DNA from: Halosolutus halophilus
Lineage (GTDB): Archaea; Halobacteriota; Halobacteria; Halobacteriales; Natrialbaceae
Assembly: GCF_022869805.1 (NCBI RefSeq)
Contig: NZ_CP094974.1
Coordinates: 2,294,001-2,358,000, forward strand
Length of the DNA stretch: 64,000 nt
Direction: 5' to 3'
Below are positions 10,955 to 19,598 of this stretch, in pieces. The notes beneath the pieces were generated by a model. That model was not told the DNA's origin. It saw only the letters and a program-made list of their open reading frames with translations, and did no database searches. Every line of letters begins with the position of its first letter. The first letter of the stretch is position 1. Both the position numbers and the translations under genes were made by a program.

Positions 10955-11875
10955 ATGGAAGAGACCGTTCGGATCATCGGTGCGCCGATGGACTACGGTG
11001 CGAATCGACGCGGCGTCGACATGGGACCGTCCGCGATCCGATACGCGGGCCTGGCAGACGAACTCGAGGAGGCGGGCGTCGATCCGGTCGACGGCGGCGA
11101 CCTGTTGATGCCGCGGGCGGAGGAACGCGACCCCGACGCCGACCCGCCGAGTCGCGGGAGCGCGAAGTTCCTCCGGGAAGTCGAGGAGGTCTGCCGACGG
11201 CTGGACGACGAGGTGGCGGCCACGCTCGCCGATGGCGCGTTTCCGCTCGTCCTCGGCGGGGACCACTCCGTCGCGATCGGCTCGATGCACGGCTCGTCGC
11301 GCGAGGCGGATCTCGGCGTGATCTGGTTCGACGCCCACGCGGACCTGAACACGCCCGGGACGTCCCCCAGCGGCAACGTCCACGGCATGCCGCTCGCTGC
11401 GGCGCTGGGTCGGGGCGTCTTCGGTGAGATGGGGTGGGCGCGCGCGCCGGGCATCCGCGAGGACTCGATCGCCTACGTCGGCCTCCGGAGTATCGACGAC
11501 CGCGAACGCGAACTGGTCCAGGAGAGCGAGATGACGGCGTTCACGATGTCGGACATCGACCAGCGAGGTATGACGTCGGTCGTCGAGGACGCCCTCGCGG
11601 TCGCGACCGACGGGACGGACGGCGTCCACGTCAGCCTCGATCTCGACTGGCTCGACCCGAAGACCGCCCCGGGCGTCGGGACGCCCGTCCGCGGCGGCGT
11701 CACCTACCGGGAAGCCCACTCCGCGCTCGAGACCGTCTCGACGCGCCACGAACGCGACGGCGTGCTCCGATCGATGGACGTCGTCGAGGTGAACCCGATC
11801 CTCGACGAGGCGAACGAGACGGCCACGCTCGCCGCCGAACTGACCGCGAGCGCGTTCGGCAAGCGAATCCTCTGA
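10955..11875 (+). CDS. Arginase/agmatinase (ureohydrolase) family enzyme
   Basis: A 306-residue ureohydrolase that splits a guanidino group from arginine or a related compound, releasing urea, with two Mn2+ ions. All metal ligands are visible: His104 in GGDHSVAIGS, Asp126, His128 and Asp130 in WFDAHADLN, and Asp229 and Asp231 in SLDLDWLDP. The stretch SPSGNVHGMPLAA (about 137-149) and the N-terminal GAPMDYGANRRGVDMGP are arginase-like rather than agmatinase-like, so arginase is preferred. The start matches the family's N-terminus. It is divergent from the metal regulator, which may be incidental or may reflect Mn2+ dependence. Confidence 0.88.
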   Translation: MEETVRIIGAPMDYGANRRGVDMGPSAIRYAGLADELEEAGVDPVDGGDLLMPRAEERDPDADPPSRGSAKFLREVEEVCRRLDDEVAATLADGAFPLVLGGDHSVAIGSMHGSSREADLGVIWFDAHADLNTPGTSPSGNVHGMPLAAALGRGVFGEMGWARAPGIREDSIAYVGLRSIDDRERELVQESEMTAFTMSDIDQRGMTSVVEDALAVATDGTDGVHVSLDLDWLDPKTAPGVGTPVRGGVTYREAHSALETVSTRHERDGVLRSMDVVEVNPILDEANETATLAAELTASAFGKRIL

Positions 11876-11971
11876 CACCGCCACTTTCCGCACGTTTCGA
11901 CGAGTGGGAACACGACACACGCTGGTTCGTGTTTCAACACCTTTGTATCGGAGTGTTTCTGATGGTCGGGT

Positions 11972-13141
11972 ATGACTGAAAACGTCGTCGTACTCGGGGC
12001 CGGATACGCCGGGGCCGGTGCGATCAATACGCTCCAGTCGGAGCTCGGGGACAACGTGCGGCTAACGTGGATCGCCGACGTCGATTATCACCTCGTTCTC
12101 CACGAATCCCACCGCGTGATCCGGGATCCCGACGTTCGGTCGGACATCACGTTCCCGGTCGACGAAATCGCCGATCCGTCGACCCAGTTCATCCGGGCGG
12201 ACGTAACCGGTCTCGACACCGAGGAGCAGGTCGTCGAACTCGCGGACGAGGAAGACGTCGAGTACGACTACGTACTGGTCGCGCTCGGCACCAAGACCGC
12301 CTACTACGGTATCCCCGGACTCGAGGAGCACTCGCTGACGCTGAAGAGCCTCGACGACGCCCTCGAGATCCACGAGGCGGTCAAACAGGCGAGCAAGGAC
12401 GCCACGCGCGGCGATCCTGCGCAGGTCGTCATCGGCGGCGCTGGCCTGTCCGGCATCCAGACCGCCGGCGAAATTGCGGAGTTCCGCGACAACAACCGCG
12501 CCCCGATCGAAATCCACCTCGTCGAGGCGCTGGAGGAGATCTTCCCCGGCAACGATCCGAAGATCCAGCAGGCACTGCGTGACCTCCTGGAGGAGGCAGG
12601 GGTCCAGATCCACACCGACGACCCGATCACCGAGGCGAACGAAGACGTCATCGAGTTCGACGACGGTGAGCCGCTCGACCACGACGTGCTCGTCTGGACC
12701 GGCGGGATCACGGGTCGCGACGCCCTCGAGGACGCCGACGTCGAGAAAGAGCACAACCGCGTCCACGCCGACGCGACGTTCCAGACCTCGGACGAGCGCG
12801 TGTTCGCGATCGGCGACTCGGCGATCATCGACCAGGGCGACCAGCCCGCACCGCCGACGGCACAGGCTGCCTGGCAGGCCGCCGAGATAGTCGGCGAGAA
12901 CATCGCCCGTGCCATCGAGGGCCGGCCGCTGAAGACCTGGGAGTACGAGAACAAAGGGACCGTCGTCTCCGTCGGCGAGAAGGCCGTCGCCCACGAAATC
13001 AAGCCGGCTTTCGGCGTCTCTCTGCCCGTCGATACCTTCGGCGGCTTCGCGGCCCAGAACCTGAAGAAGATGATCGCCGCGCGCTGGATCGCCGACATCA
13101 CGTCCTGGAACACGGCCCGCAAGTGCTGGTCGTCGCTGTAG
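11972..13141 (+). CDS. NAD(P)/FAD-dependent oxidoreductase, type II NADH dehydrogenase-like
   Basis: A 389-residue flavoprotein with two Rossmann folds. The FAD-binding glycine motif GAGYAGAG lies at residues 8-15. The NAD(P)-binding motif VIGGAGLSGIQTAGEIAE lies near 154-171. The FAD-contacting FAIGDSA lies near 272-278. This layout is shared by type II NADH:quinone dehydrogenases and sulfide:quinone reductases. The sulfide:quinone reductase cysteines are not evident, so NDH-2 (non-proton-pumping entry of NADH electrons into the quinone pool, membrane-peripheral) is the better call. It is monocistronic, with a short gap to a convergent gene. Confidence 0.85.
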   Translation: MTENVVVLGAGYAGAGAINTLQSELGDNVRLTWIADVDYHLVLHESHRVIRDPDVRSDITFPVDEIADPSTQFIRADVTGLDTEEQVVELADEEDVEYDYVLVALGTKTAYYGIPGLEEHSLTLKSLDDALEIHEAVKQASKDATRGDPAQVVIGGAGLSGIQTAGEIAEFRDNNRAPIEIHLVEALEEIFPGNDPKIQQALRDLLEEAGVQIHTDDPITEANEDVIEFDDGEPLDHDVLVWTGGITGRDALEDADVEKEHNRVHADATFQTSDERVFAIGDSAIIDQGDQPAPPTAQAAWQAAEIVGENIARAIEGRPLKTWEYENKGTVVSVGEKAVAHEIKPAFGVSLPVDTFGGFAAQNLKKMIAARWIADITSWNTARKCWSSL

Positions 13142-13233
13142 GGCTCGAATCGTCGAAGGGACAGTTCGATTTTCTTCGGTCCTCGTCTCGATCGGATTCG
13201 AATCGCCCGACGTCGCCGTTCCCAGTTGTAGCG

Positions 13234-14346
13234 TTACGTGATCCCCAGGGAGTCGTCGGGTTGTACTGGGTCGACGTCACCCGCTTTTGCTGCCCGGTTG
13301 TAGACGTAGCCCCAGACGGCAAACAGCACGTTCACGAGATAGACCGGGAACGCCACGACCAGCGGAATCGCCAGGAGAATACCGACGATGGTGAACACGA
13401 GCGCGACGAGGAGGACGAGGAACGCGACGTAGCCGACGACCGCGACCACGGCGGTTATCACGAGCCCCAGAAGATAGTGTCTCGTGAGGGCGAACGTCGC
13501 GAACTGGAACTCGCCGACCGTCTCGCGGAGGCTGCCGGTGCCGATCAAGACGGGACCGATCGCACCTGCAAAATACGTCCCGGCGAGCGCGCCGAGAACG
13601 ACGACGCCGTCGAACGCCGGGGCCAGCGGTGATCCGGCCATCATTTCGTCGACGGCACCGATTGCGACGAGACCGACGACGAACACGACGACCCCCAGGA
13701 GACCGATCCCGAAGAGAATTCCCCCGTCTTTCGCCATCCCACCCCAGTCGTCGAACGAGGGTGGTTCCGAATCCCCTCTCGCGGCGGCCCGGCCGACCCG
13801 GAACGAGTACCCGTAGGAAAACAACATGGGGACGATCAGGAAATACGCCATCGACATCACGGTATCGATGAGCAGGGGTTTGCCGCTCTTTCCGAGTGGA
13901 AACGTGACCGAGAAACTGACCAGATCCGCGTCGTGGAACTGTGGTCCAGTCGTCGCCGCCGACGCTGGCTCCTGCTGGGTCGGTTTCGGGCCCCGCGATT
14001 CCCGTGCTTCGTGGTGCGCGGCGGCGGTCGCGGCCCCACCGCCGGTGGCGTCGTCGACTCCCCGCCGATCCGTCGCGTCCGGGCCGGACCGGCTACTACT
14101 CGACCCAGTTCCGTCGTCGCCGGACCAGCCTCTCGACGAGTCCGCATCGTCGTCCCGGAACCAGTTGTCGGCAGAGTCACCTCCATCGTCGCCGAACCAG
14201 CCCTCTGTCGCGTTCGCCGGGTCGTCGCCGCCCCAGTCGTCGACCGAGTCCGAGGGCGACTCCTCATCGACCAGCCCGGAATCACACCTCGGACAGCGTA
14301 TCGTCCCCCGCTCGAAGGTCTCGTCACAGTCGCGACAGTAGGACAT
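13234..14346 (-). CDS. Zinc-ribbon and DUF4013 membrane protein
   Basis: A 370-residue protein in three parts. An N-terminal zinc ribbon with two CxxC pairs (YCRDCDETF and RCPRCDSG) occupies residues 1-25. A low-complexity acidic linker (about 28-125) repeats a Trp-centred Gly-Asp-Asp unit four times (DDWGGDD, GWFGDDG, NWFRDDD, GWSGDDG). A C-terminal DUF4013-type membrane domain has about five or six hydrophobic segments. DUF4013 proteins are common in archaea and of unknown role. The Trp/Asp linker is the odd part and could be an interaction or phase-separating segment. Confidence 0.8.
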   Translation of the reverse strand: MSYCRDCDETFERGTIRCPRCDSGLVDEESPSDSVDDWGGDDPANATEGWFGDDGGDSADNWFRDDDADSSRGWSGDDGTGSSSSRSGPDATDRRGVDDATGGGAATAAAHHEARESRGPKPTQQEPASAATTGPQFHDADLVSFSVTFPLGKSGKPLLIDTVMSMAYFLIVPMLFSYGYSFRVGRAAARGDSEPPSFDDWGGMAKDGGILFGIGLLGVVVFVVGLVAIGAVDEMMAGSPLAPAFDGVVVLGALAGTYFAGAIGPVLIGTGSLRETVGEFQFATFALTRHYLLGLVITAVVAVVGYVAFLVLLVALVFTIVGILLAIPLVVAFPVYLVNVLFAVWGYVYNRAAKAGDVDPVQPDDSLGIT

Positions 14347-14438
14347 GGACGGGGAATTCGTTCAGAAAGTGATAACTGTTCTGAAGTATCGCTGTTGAGG
14401 AATGGACTATCAGGCCGGGACCGCGCTCGCGAACGGCG

Positions 14439-14984
14439 TCACGTCGCGGACCCGGACCCGAGATCACCGTCGTCGATCGCGTCGCTGTTCATCGGGCGAG
14501 CGGGAACCCCCGCGACCGTCTCCCCGGGGGCGACGTCCTGGGTCACCAGCGAGTTCGCCGCGACGCTCGAACCCTCGCCGATCTCGACGCCGGGGAGGAC
14601 GATCGCGCCGGCCCCGATCATGGCCCGTTCGCCGACGACGACCTCGCCGGTGCGGTATTCGTCCTGCAAGAACTCGTGACAGAGGATCGTCGCGTCGTAG
14701 CCGACGATCGCTTCCCGCTCGATCGTGATCAGGTCCGGCCAGAAGACGTCCGGCGTCGCCTCGAGACCCCAGGAGACTCCCGGACCGACCGTGACGCCGA
14801 TCCGGCGCAGAAGCCAGCGTTTGAGCCGAAGACTCGGAGAGATCCGCACGAGCCAGACGACCACGTAGTTGATCGCGACCCGCAGCGGGTGGCGTGCACG
14901 CGTCCACGCTGCGAGGGAGTTTCCGGCACCGGGCGTCGGGTGGGACGTGACGCGATCGTGCCGCCGGGTCGTATCGTCCGTCAC
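14439..14984 (-). CDS. Acyltransferase with left-handed beta-helix (hexapeptide repeats)
   Basis: A 181-residue enzyme of the LbetaH acyltransferase superfamily, which transfers acetyl or other acyl groups, often to sugars. A hydrophobic, basic N-terminal stretch (about 30-60) precedes hexapeptide-repeat turns, seen as IGAGAIVLPGVEIGEGSSVAA, VVGERAMIGAG and the closing VAGVPARPM. The start chosen is GTG at 14984. A TATA-like TTGATAA at about 15010-15016 lies 27 bases upstream, giving a leaderless message, whereas the longer frame to 15089 begins with a basic, unhaloarchaeal segment. Acceptor unknown; the neighbours give no pathway. Confidence 0.8.
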   Translation of the reverse strand: MTDDTTRRHDRVTSHPTPGAGNSLAAWTRARHPLRVAINYVVVWLVRISPSLRLKRWLLRRIGVTVGPGVSWGLEATPDVFWPDLITIEREAIVGYDATILCHEFLQDEYRTGEVVVGERAMIGAGAIVLPGVEIGEGSSVAANSLVTQDVAPGETVAGVPARPMNSDAIDDGDLGSGSAT

Positions 14985-15188
14985 TGCAAGCAGGGTTCGC
15001 ACCAGGACCTTATCAATTCGATCGATCCGGCATCGTGGGCGTCCGCGTGGCTCGCTGTCCCGGCAGCGGTCGGTGTGCGTCGGCCTCACGACCCGAGCGT
15101 CTCGACGGCCGGATTTCGCGGGGGTGCCTCGAACCGGAACGCTTCGGAATCCCGGACGCGGCGGTTCGAACCGGTGGATCCCGCAGCC

Positions 15189-16010
15189 CTACGGCGAGGT
15201 CGAGGCCGACCCGAGTTCGAAACCCGTCCGTTCGCCGGGAATCCCGACCCGATCGCGGAACGTCGCACCCGACTGGGCACACCGGTAGGCGGGTTTGTAC
15301 ATCATGTTTCGGCCGCCGGCCGCCACGGCGAACGCCGACGCGACCTCGTCGCGGAGGTAGTACTGCGGGCGCTCGTTGCCGTCTTTCACGTAGTAGTCGC
15401 TGAGCCTGATGGGGTTGCGATCGAAGAGTCCGCCGGGTTCGCGGCCGTCGACGATGACGACCGGTTTGTCGAGGTAGAGATCGCCGTCGCGGGCGCGCTT
15501 CGCGTGGGCGTTTTCGGGATGGGCGTCGAGGAGGCGGCGACGTTCGGCGGCCGGCGCGTCGGGTCGGATCACCGTCACGTCGGCGACGGTCATGTAGCCG
15601 ACGAGATAGCGGTGGGCGCGATCGCCACCCGGTCGCCGCAGGCCGGCGTAAAAGCCGACCACGTCGCCGGGTTCGAGGGCCGAGAGCCGCGAGACGTAGC
15701 CGCTCGTGCGGTGTTCGCCGTAGGTCAGCGCCTCGAAATTGGGGTCGCGGTGCAGCGGCCAGTCCGCCAGTGCGTCCCCGCCGACGGGGTCGGCGTCGCC
15801 GCGGACCGGTTGAGGATCGATTCGGGTCGTCAGGTCGGCGGCCGTCCCGTCGCGGCCCCGCAACTCCCACGTCCCCAGGGTCTCGGGCTCGTCCGTTCGC
15901 CGGGTCTTCTCCGGGATCGGTACGTACTCGAAGCGGCCATCGTCGTACAGCGGCCCCAGCGCACCGAGATTGGTGCTGTCCGCGCCGACACCCGCGAGGA
16001 CGACCGTCAT
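15189..16010 (-). CDS. Nmad3-like (nucleotide modification-associated) protein
   Basis: A 273-residue soluble protein. The N-terminus (VVLAGVGADSTNLG, then DDGRFEYVPIPE) resembles the start of the Nmad3 family, predicted from genomic context elsewhere to help modify DNA bases. Further features include PGDVVGFYAGLRR (about 114-126), VIVDGREPGGLFDR (about 187-200) and a C-terminal GERTGFELGS. No methyltransferase motifs are present and no modification genes are adjacent. The resemblance is to the family's general pattern rather than to a tested catalytic site, so the family call is tentative and no activity should be assumed. Confidence 0.45.
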   Translation of the reverse strand: MTVVLAGVGADSTNLGALGPLYDDGRFEYVPIPEKTRRTDEPETLGTWELRGRDGTAADLTTRIDPQPVRGDADPVGGDALADWPLHRDPNFEALTYGEHRTSGYVSRLSALEPGDVVGFYAGLRRPGGDRAHRYLVGYMTVADVTVIRPDAPAAERRRLLDAHPENAHAKRARDGDLYLDKPVVIVDGREPGGLFDRNPIRLSDYYVKDGNERPQYYLRDEVASAFAVAAGGRNMMYKPAYRCAQSGATFRDRVGIPGERTGFELGSASTSP

Positions 16011-16276
16011 GGCAGGCCGTCGGATCGGTGGGACGAAAAAGCCCCCGATCGCTCGCGGAGACGCCGCCTGCTCGTCCCGATCCGCCTCGTCGGTCCGCTG
16101 TGTACCGACAGGGAACGGCGACAGTCGTTACTCTGATCGATCGGTCACGGGGCGCCTAACGAACCTCGACTCGATCGATCGAATGTTTCCGATCGATCGA
16201 TCTGCGACAACCCGGGTTCGCCACCAATACGATTTGGAGATGGCCTGATTACGAAACGGACCCCTGGACTAGTACG

Positions 16277-16444
16277 ATGCCATCCTCAACTTCACGAAGA
16301 CGGGTCGCTGCGCGGTGTGCAAACTGCAGTGCCATCTTCGTTTCCGAGGTCTGGGACGACGGGTCCGTTCGGCCGATCGGAACGAAGCAGGGATGCAGTT
16401 GCGGTGACAGCGACTTTCGGCCGTTAGAAGCGTCCCTGAACTGA
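16277..16444 (+). CDS. Small zinc-finger protein (55 aa)
   Basis: A 55-residue protein beginning MPSSTSRRRVAARC. It has a CxxC pair (RCANCSAIF) and a second Cys pair CxC (QGCSCGDSDF), spaced as in the many short CPxCG-type zinc-finger proteins of haloarchaea. A clear paralogue occurs at 61062-61241: both have CANC, a short spacer, PIG/PLG, then CSC/CDC followed by SDF. That similarity is the main reason to accept so short a gene. Function unknown; such proteins are often regulators or adaptor proteins. Confidence 0.75.
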   Translation: MPSSTSRRRVAARCANCSAIFVSEVWDDGSVRPIGTKQGCSCGDSDFRPLEASLN

Positions 16445-16624
16445 TCTCGATCACTTTTCCAACACACCCCGCCTCGTCCGCGCGGATCCACGATCGAGTT
16501 CTCGCCGGAATCGGCGTCTCTCACGTAGCCGGCGTTCCCCGATTCGGGCTTCGAGACGGCGTTCAGTAGGGTACTTTCCGAATGGGGCCACACTCCCTCG
16601 AGTTTGGCAGCGGTACCTCCATTA

Positions 16625-16645
16625 ATCTATAGTATAAAATTGATA
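16625..16645 (+). promoter_or_regulatory. TATA region of the subtilase gene
   Basis: AT-rich island in GC-rich DNA containing AGTATAAAAT at 16631-16640. Its centre predicts transcription starting near 16663, which leaves about 40 bases before the ATG at 16705 or about 20 before the GTG at 16684. Confidence 0.55.
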
Positions 16646-16704
16646 ACTATTTTGATTGTGGTTGCCAAAACATTCATGCATGAGTGAGTGTCACGTGGGG
16701 ATGG

Positions 16705-17850
16705 ATGTCAGATGACAGCCAACCAGTGAACAGACGTACAGTGTTGAAAGCCGCTGGGGGCGCACTCGCCACCGTCGGCACGACCGGACTCGCAGCGGCC
16801 GATCCGGGCGACGTCGTCGAAGTCAACGTGGGGTTCGCCAACGCCGACGGACGGTCCGCGGCGCTCAACGCGGCGTCGGAGACGGTCCGCGAGTTCGCCT
16901 TCGACGCCGTGACGATCCGGACGCAAAAGCGTGCGGTCTCCGGGCTCCGGCAGAACCCGAACGTACGCTACGTCGAGGAGAACGGCGAGATGCACGCGCT
17001 GGCGCAGACGATGCCGTGGGGTATCGATCGCACGGACGCGGACGTCGCCCACGACAACGGCGAAACCGGCGCCGGTGCCGACATCGCGATCGTCGACACC
17101 GGGATCGACTCCGACCACCCCGACCTGCAGGCCAACCTGGGGAAAGGCAAGGCGTTCGTGGAGTGCAAGGGTAATCCGAGGATGTGTCGCAAGCCCTGGG
17201 ACGACGACAACGACCACGGCACCCACTGTGCGGGGACCGCCGACGCCGTCGACAACAACGAGGGCGTCGTCGGCGTTTCGACGGAGGCGACGCTGCACGC
17301 GGTGAAGGTGCTCGACAAGCGCGGTAGCGGGTCGTTCTCCGACGTCGCGGCCGGCATCGAGTACGTCGCCGACCAGGGCTGGGACGTCGCCAGCCTCAGT
17401 CTCGGCGCGAGTTCCGGGTCCCAGGCGGTCAAGGACGCCGGTCAGTACGCCTACGACAAGGGCGTGTTGCTCGTGGCCGCCGCAGGTAACGACGGCCCGT
17501 GTACCGACTGCGTCGGCTATCCGGCCGCCTACTCGGAGTTCGTCGCCGTCAGCGCGACCAGTGAGGACGACTCGCTGGCGAGTTTCTCCTCGACCGGTCC
17601 CGAGGTCGAGATCGCCGCGCCGGGCGAGGACGTCTACTCGACGATCCCCGGCGGCTACGACACGTTCTCGGGGACGTCGATGGCGTGTCCGCACGTCTCC
17701 GGTGCAGGCGGCCAGTTGATGGCCAACGGCTACACGAATACCGAAGCCCGCCAGCAACTGACGGACACCGCCGAGGACATCGGCCTCGCGGACAACGAGC
17801 AGGGAAGCGGCCTGCTCGACGTCGCTGCAGCGCTCGGACTCTCGAGTTGA
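16705..17850 (+). CDS. Secreted subtilisin-like serine protease (halolysin type)
   Basis: An extracellular protease of the S8 family, 381 residues. A Tat signal with twin arginines (NRRTVLKAAGG, residues 9-19) is followed by an Ala-rich segment. Next comes an I9-type propeptide (about 34-100). The catalytic domain has Asp131 (VDTGIDSDHP), His171 (NDHGTHCAGT), oxyanion Asn262 (AAAGNDG) and Ser325 (FSGTSMACPH). It ends directly after the catalytic domain, so it lacks the roughly 120-residue C-terminal extension of classic halolysins. Cysteines at about 154, 161, 266 and 269 could form two disulfides. An in-frame GTG at 16684 would add seven residues; the ATG gives a cleaner Tat signal. Confidence 0.92.
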   Translation: MSDDSQPVNRRTVLKAAGGALATVGTTGLAAADPGDVVEVNVGFANADGRSAALNAASETVREFAFDAVTIRTQKRAVSGLRQNPNVRYVEENGEMHALAQTMPWGIDRTDADVAHDNGETGAGADIAIVDTGIDSDHPDLQANLGKGKAFVECKGNPRMCRKPWDDDNDHGTHCAGTADAVDNNEGVVGVSTEATLHAVKVLDKRGSGSFSDVAAGIEYVADQGWDVASLSLGASSGSQAVKDAGQYAYDKGVLLVAAAGNDGPCTDCVGYPAAYSEFVAVSATSEDDSLASFSSTGPEVEIAAPGEDVYSTIPGGYDTFSGTSMACPHVSGAGGQLMANGYTNTEARQQLTDTAEDIGLADNEQGSGLLDVAAALGLSS

Positions 17851-17976
17851 ATCGGCTCGGTCCCCGTTTCGTCGGTCACGAACGGCTATTGGGGCCCACG
17901 TCGACGGGTGCGGCTGACCCCGATCGCGGACGCCGGTGCGCTCGATGATTCACCGAATCGGGTGAGACGATCGAGA

Positions 17977-18610
17977 ATGAACCGCTCCGAATACGCTCGT
18001 AGCGAATGTGTTCTCCGGTTGCTCGATCGTGACGGGGAACTCCGTCCCCTTTTTCGTACTTAACGAGAACGGCCGCCATTCACACGTCGTCGACGCTCTC
18101 GAAACGACGGGTATCGCCTCCGAGTTCGTCCACGCGGACAGCGACGATCGCGCGAGTGAGGCTTCGGCCGACCGAGGACGGAACGGTGCTCGGTCGAGTG
18201 CTGGCCGTCCTGGGAGCACACGTCGGCCCGAAAACCGACCTCGACGATAACTCCCATCGTGGTATCTCGACGAGGCACCACACCAGACGCGTGAAACGTT
18301 CGTACTCGCGTATCTCGCGAATCGAGCGCTCCACTGTCCGGACAAAGATACGATCCAGGAACAGGAACAGGAACAGGAACAGGAACAGGAACAGGAACAG
18401 GAACAGGAACAGGAACAGCGGCCCAAATCGCACCGCGACGAACTGGCCGCGCTGATCGAGGACGTTGCCGGCGAGCGCGTAACGTCCGGCGATCGAGTGG
18501 TGACGATCTGGCCGATGCCGCTCGATCGCTTCGGCTCTAGTCCCGATAGCGAAAGCGATCTGAACCTGAAAACCAACTTCCTAGGCCGTTTCGAACCCCT
18601 CAGCAAGTGA
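17977..18610 (+). pseudogene. Frameshifted remnant of an unknown gene
   Basis: Coding-like segments in shifting frames on the plus strand. The ATG at 17977 opens a frame (MNRSEYARSECVLRLL...) that stops at about 18061. A second frame carries SHVVDALETTGIASEFVHAD (about 18080-18140). A third carries DGTVLGRVLAVLGAHVG (about 18178-18228). After TAA at 18247, another shift gives RETFVLAYLANRALHC, the Gln-Glu repeat, and ELAALIEDVAGE up to TGA at 18610. Each piece has the acidic, GC3-rich character of a haloarchaeal protein, but no single frame joins them. The parent family is not recognised. Confidence 0.6.
18356..18418 (+). repeat. (CAGGAA) hexanucleotide tandem repeat, 10.5 copies
   Basis: Ten perfect CAGGAA units plus CAG, encoding alternating Gln-Glu in the frame that continues into the 3' part of the pseudogene. 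The perfection of the repeat against a decayed flanking gene suggests recent slipped-strand expansion. Confidence 0.95.
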
Positions 18611-18759
18611 CGGAAGACACATGCTGAAGACAGAGTCTGGATTCATCGTAACTCAATCGTCACTTTCTCTCCCTCGAGACTGAACCAGCCGTCTGTGAAG
18701 ATGCGCACCCAGCAAATACTACCGATGTAACGCTCGAGGCGAGACACCAGAATACACTT

Positions 18760-18784
18760 ACAGATATTGTAATTTCATATCTGT
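18760..18784. promoter_or_regulatory. Perfect inverted repeat abutting the start codon at 18785
   Basis: ACAGATAT, a nine-base spacer, then ATATCTGT, ending at the base before the ATG of the next gene. The position suggests an operator or a structure over the start site. Confidence 0.5.
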
Positions 18785-19504
18785 ATGAACTACCGTCGGA
18801 TCACACTCCGTTTTGCGGTTGTCGTGGCGCTGTTTCTGACGCTGGGCGCTTTTGTCTCCGGGCCCTTTCACCAACCGTACGAGACTCGTTCGCCGGACTA
18901 CGCAATTGCTCATGAGTCAACCGAGGCGTTCGACGAACTACTCAATGGGACGAACCTTGACACGGACGATCCCGTCGAAATTAGCGACCTCTCACCCGAG
19001 ACGCAACGCGCGTTTTACGAACTGAAAGCCCAACCGGTTGAGTCACGGTACGGGGGACACTCGGGTTGGCAGCATACCGATATCGACGTCTGTTTCCGAG
19101 GAATGCTCGTGTGTGACGAGTACGCGGAGCGGCCAGATTTTCGAACGACCGAATCGTACGCTCCCGCCGCAGATGGGCCTTCGATTTCCGGGAGTGTCGT
19201 GACGCACGACGGCGAACTCTACGTCGCGGTTGAAGTTCTTCCGTCCTGGGACGTGTCGGCACTGCTCTACATGGTGACGATAGTACCATTTGCTGCGTAC
19301 GGTCTGTTCATCGTCGGATTCGCGTACTACAGAGGCGAATCTAATCCCCTGCTGTCGCTCGGATCCACTGGATACGGCGTTCCACTCGTCATCTGGCCTT
19401 ACATTATGATTTATTCGGGGATCGATACGAATCCGATCGGGTTCACCGTTGCTGGACTGGCGCTCGGAATCGGCTGTTGGATCACGGTATGGGCCACTGA
19501 CTGA
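18785..19504 (+). CDS. Membrane protein with N-terminal anchor, hypothetical
   Basis: A 239-residue protein with a hydrophobic N-terminus (residues 9-28), an extracellular-type hydrophilic region of about 125 residues with four nearby Cys (DVCFRGMLVCDEYAE), and three membrane segments near the C-terminus (about 157-178, 185-215 and 220-237). No family recognised. The relatively AT-rich, less biased codon use and the decayed neighbours on both sides suggest a recently acquired or fast-evolving region. The perfect inverted repeat abutting its ATG may regulate it. Confidence 0.6.
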   Translation: MNYRRITLRFAVVVALFLTLGAFVSGPFHQPYETRSPDYAIAHESTEAFDELLNGTNLDTDDPVEISDLSPETQRAFYELKAQPVESRYGGHSGWQHTDIDVCFRGMLVCDEYAERPDFRTTESYAPAADGPSISGSVVTHDGELYVAVEVLPSWDVSALLYMVTIVPFAAYGLFIVGFAYYRGESNPLLSLGSTGYGVPLVIWPYIMIYSGIDTNPIGFTVAGLALGIGCWITVWATD

Positions 19505-19598
19505 TTCTCCCAAAACGGATTGTATACGATCATTCGTGCTTTGATACGATTTCCAGCCAATGGGGATGGTCCGGCCGCTATGTGTAGATGCGTACCGC

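Noticed and set aside
18356-18418. CRISPR array
   Set aside because: The repeat is a pure hexamer tandem with no spacers, and no cas genes are near.
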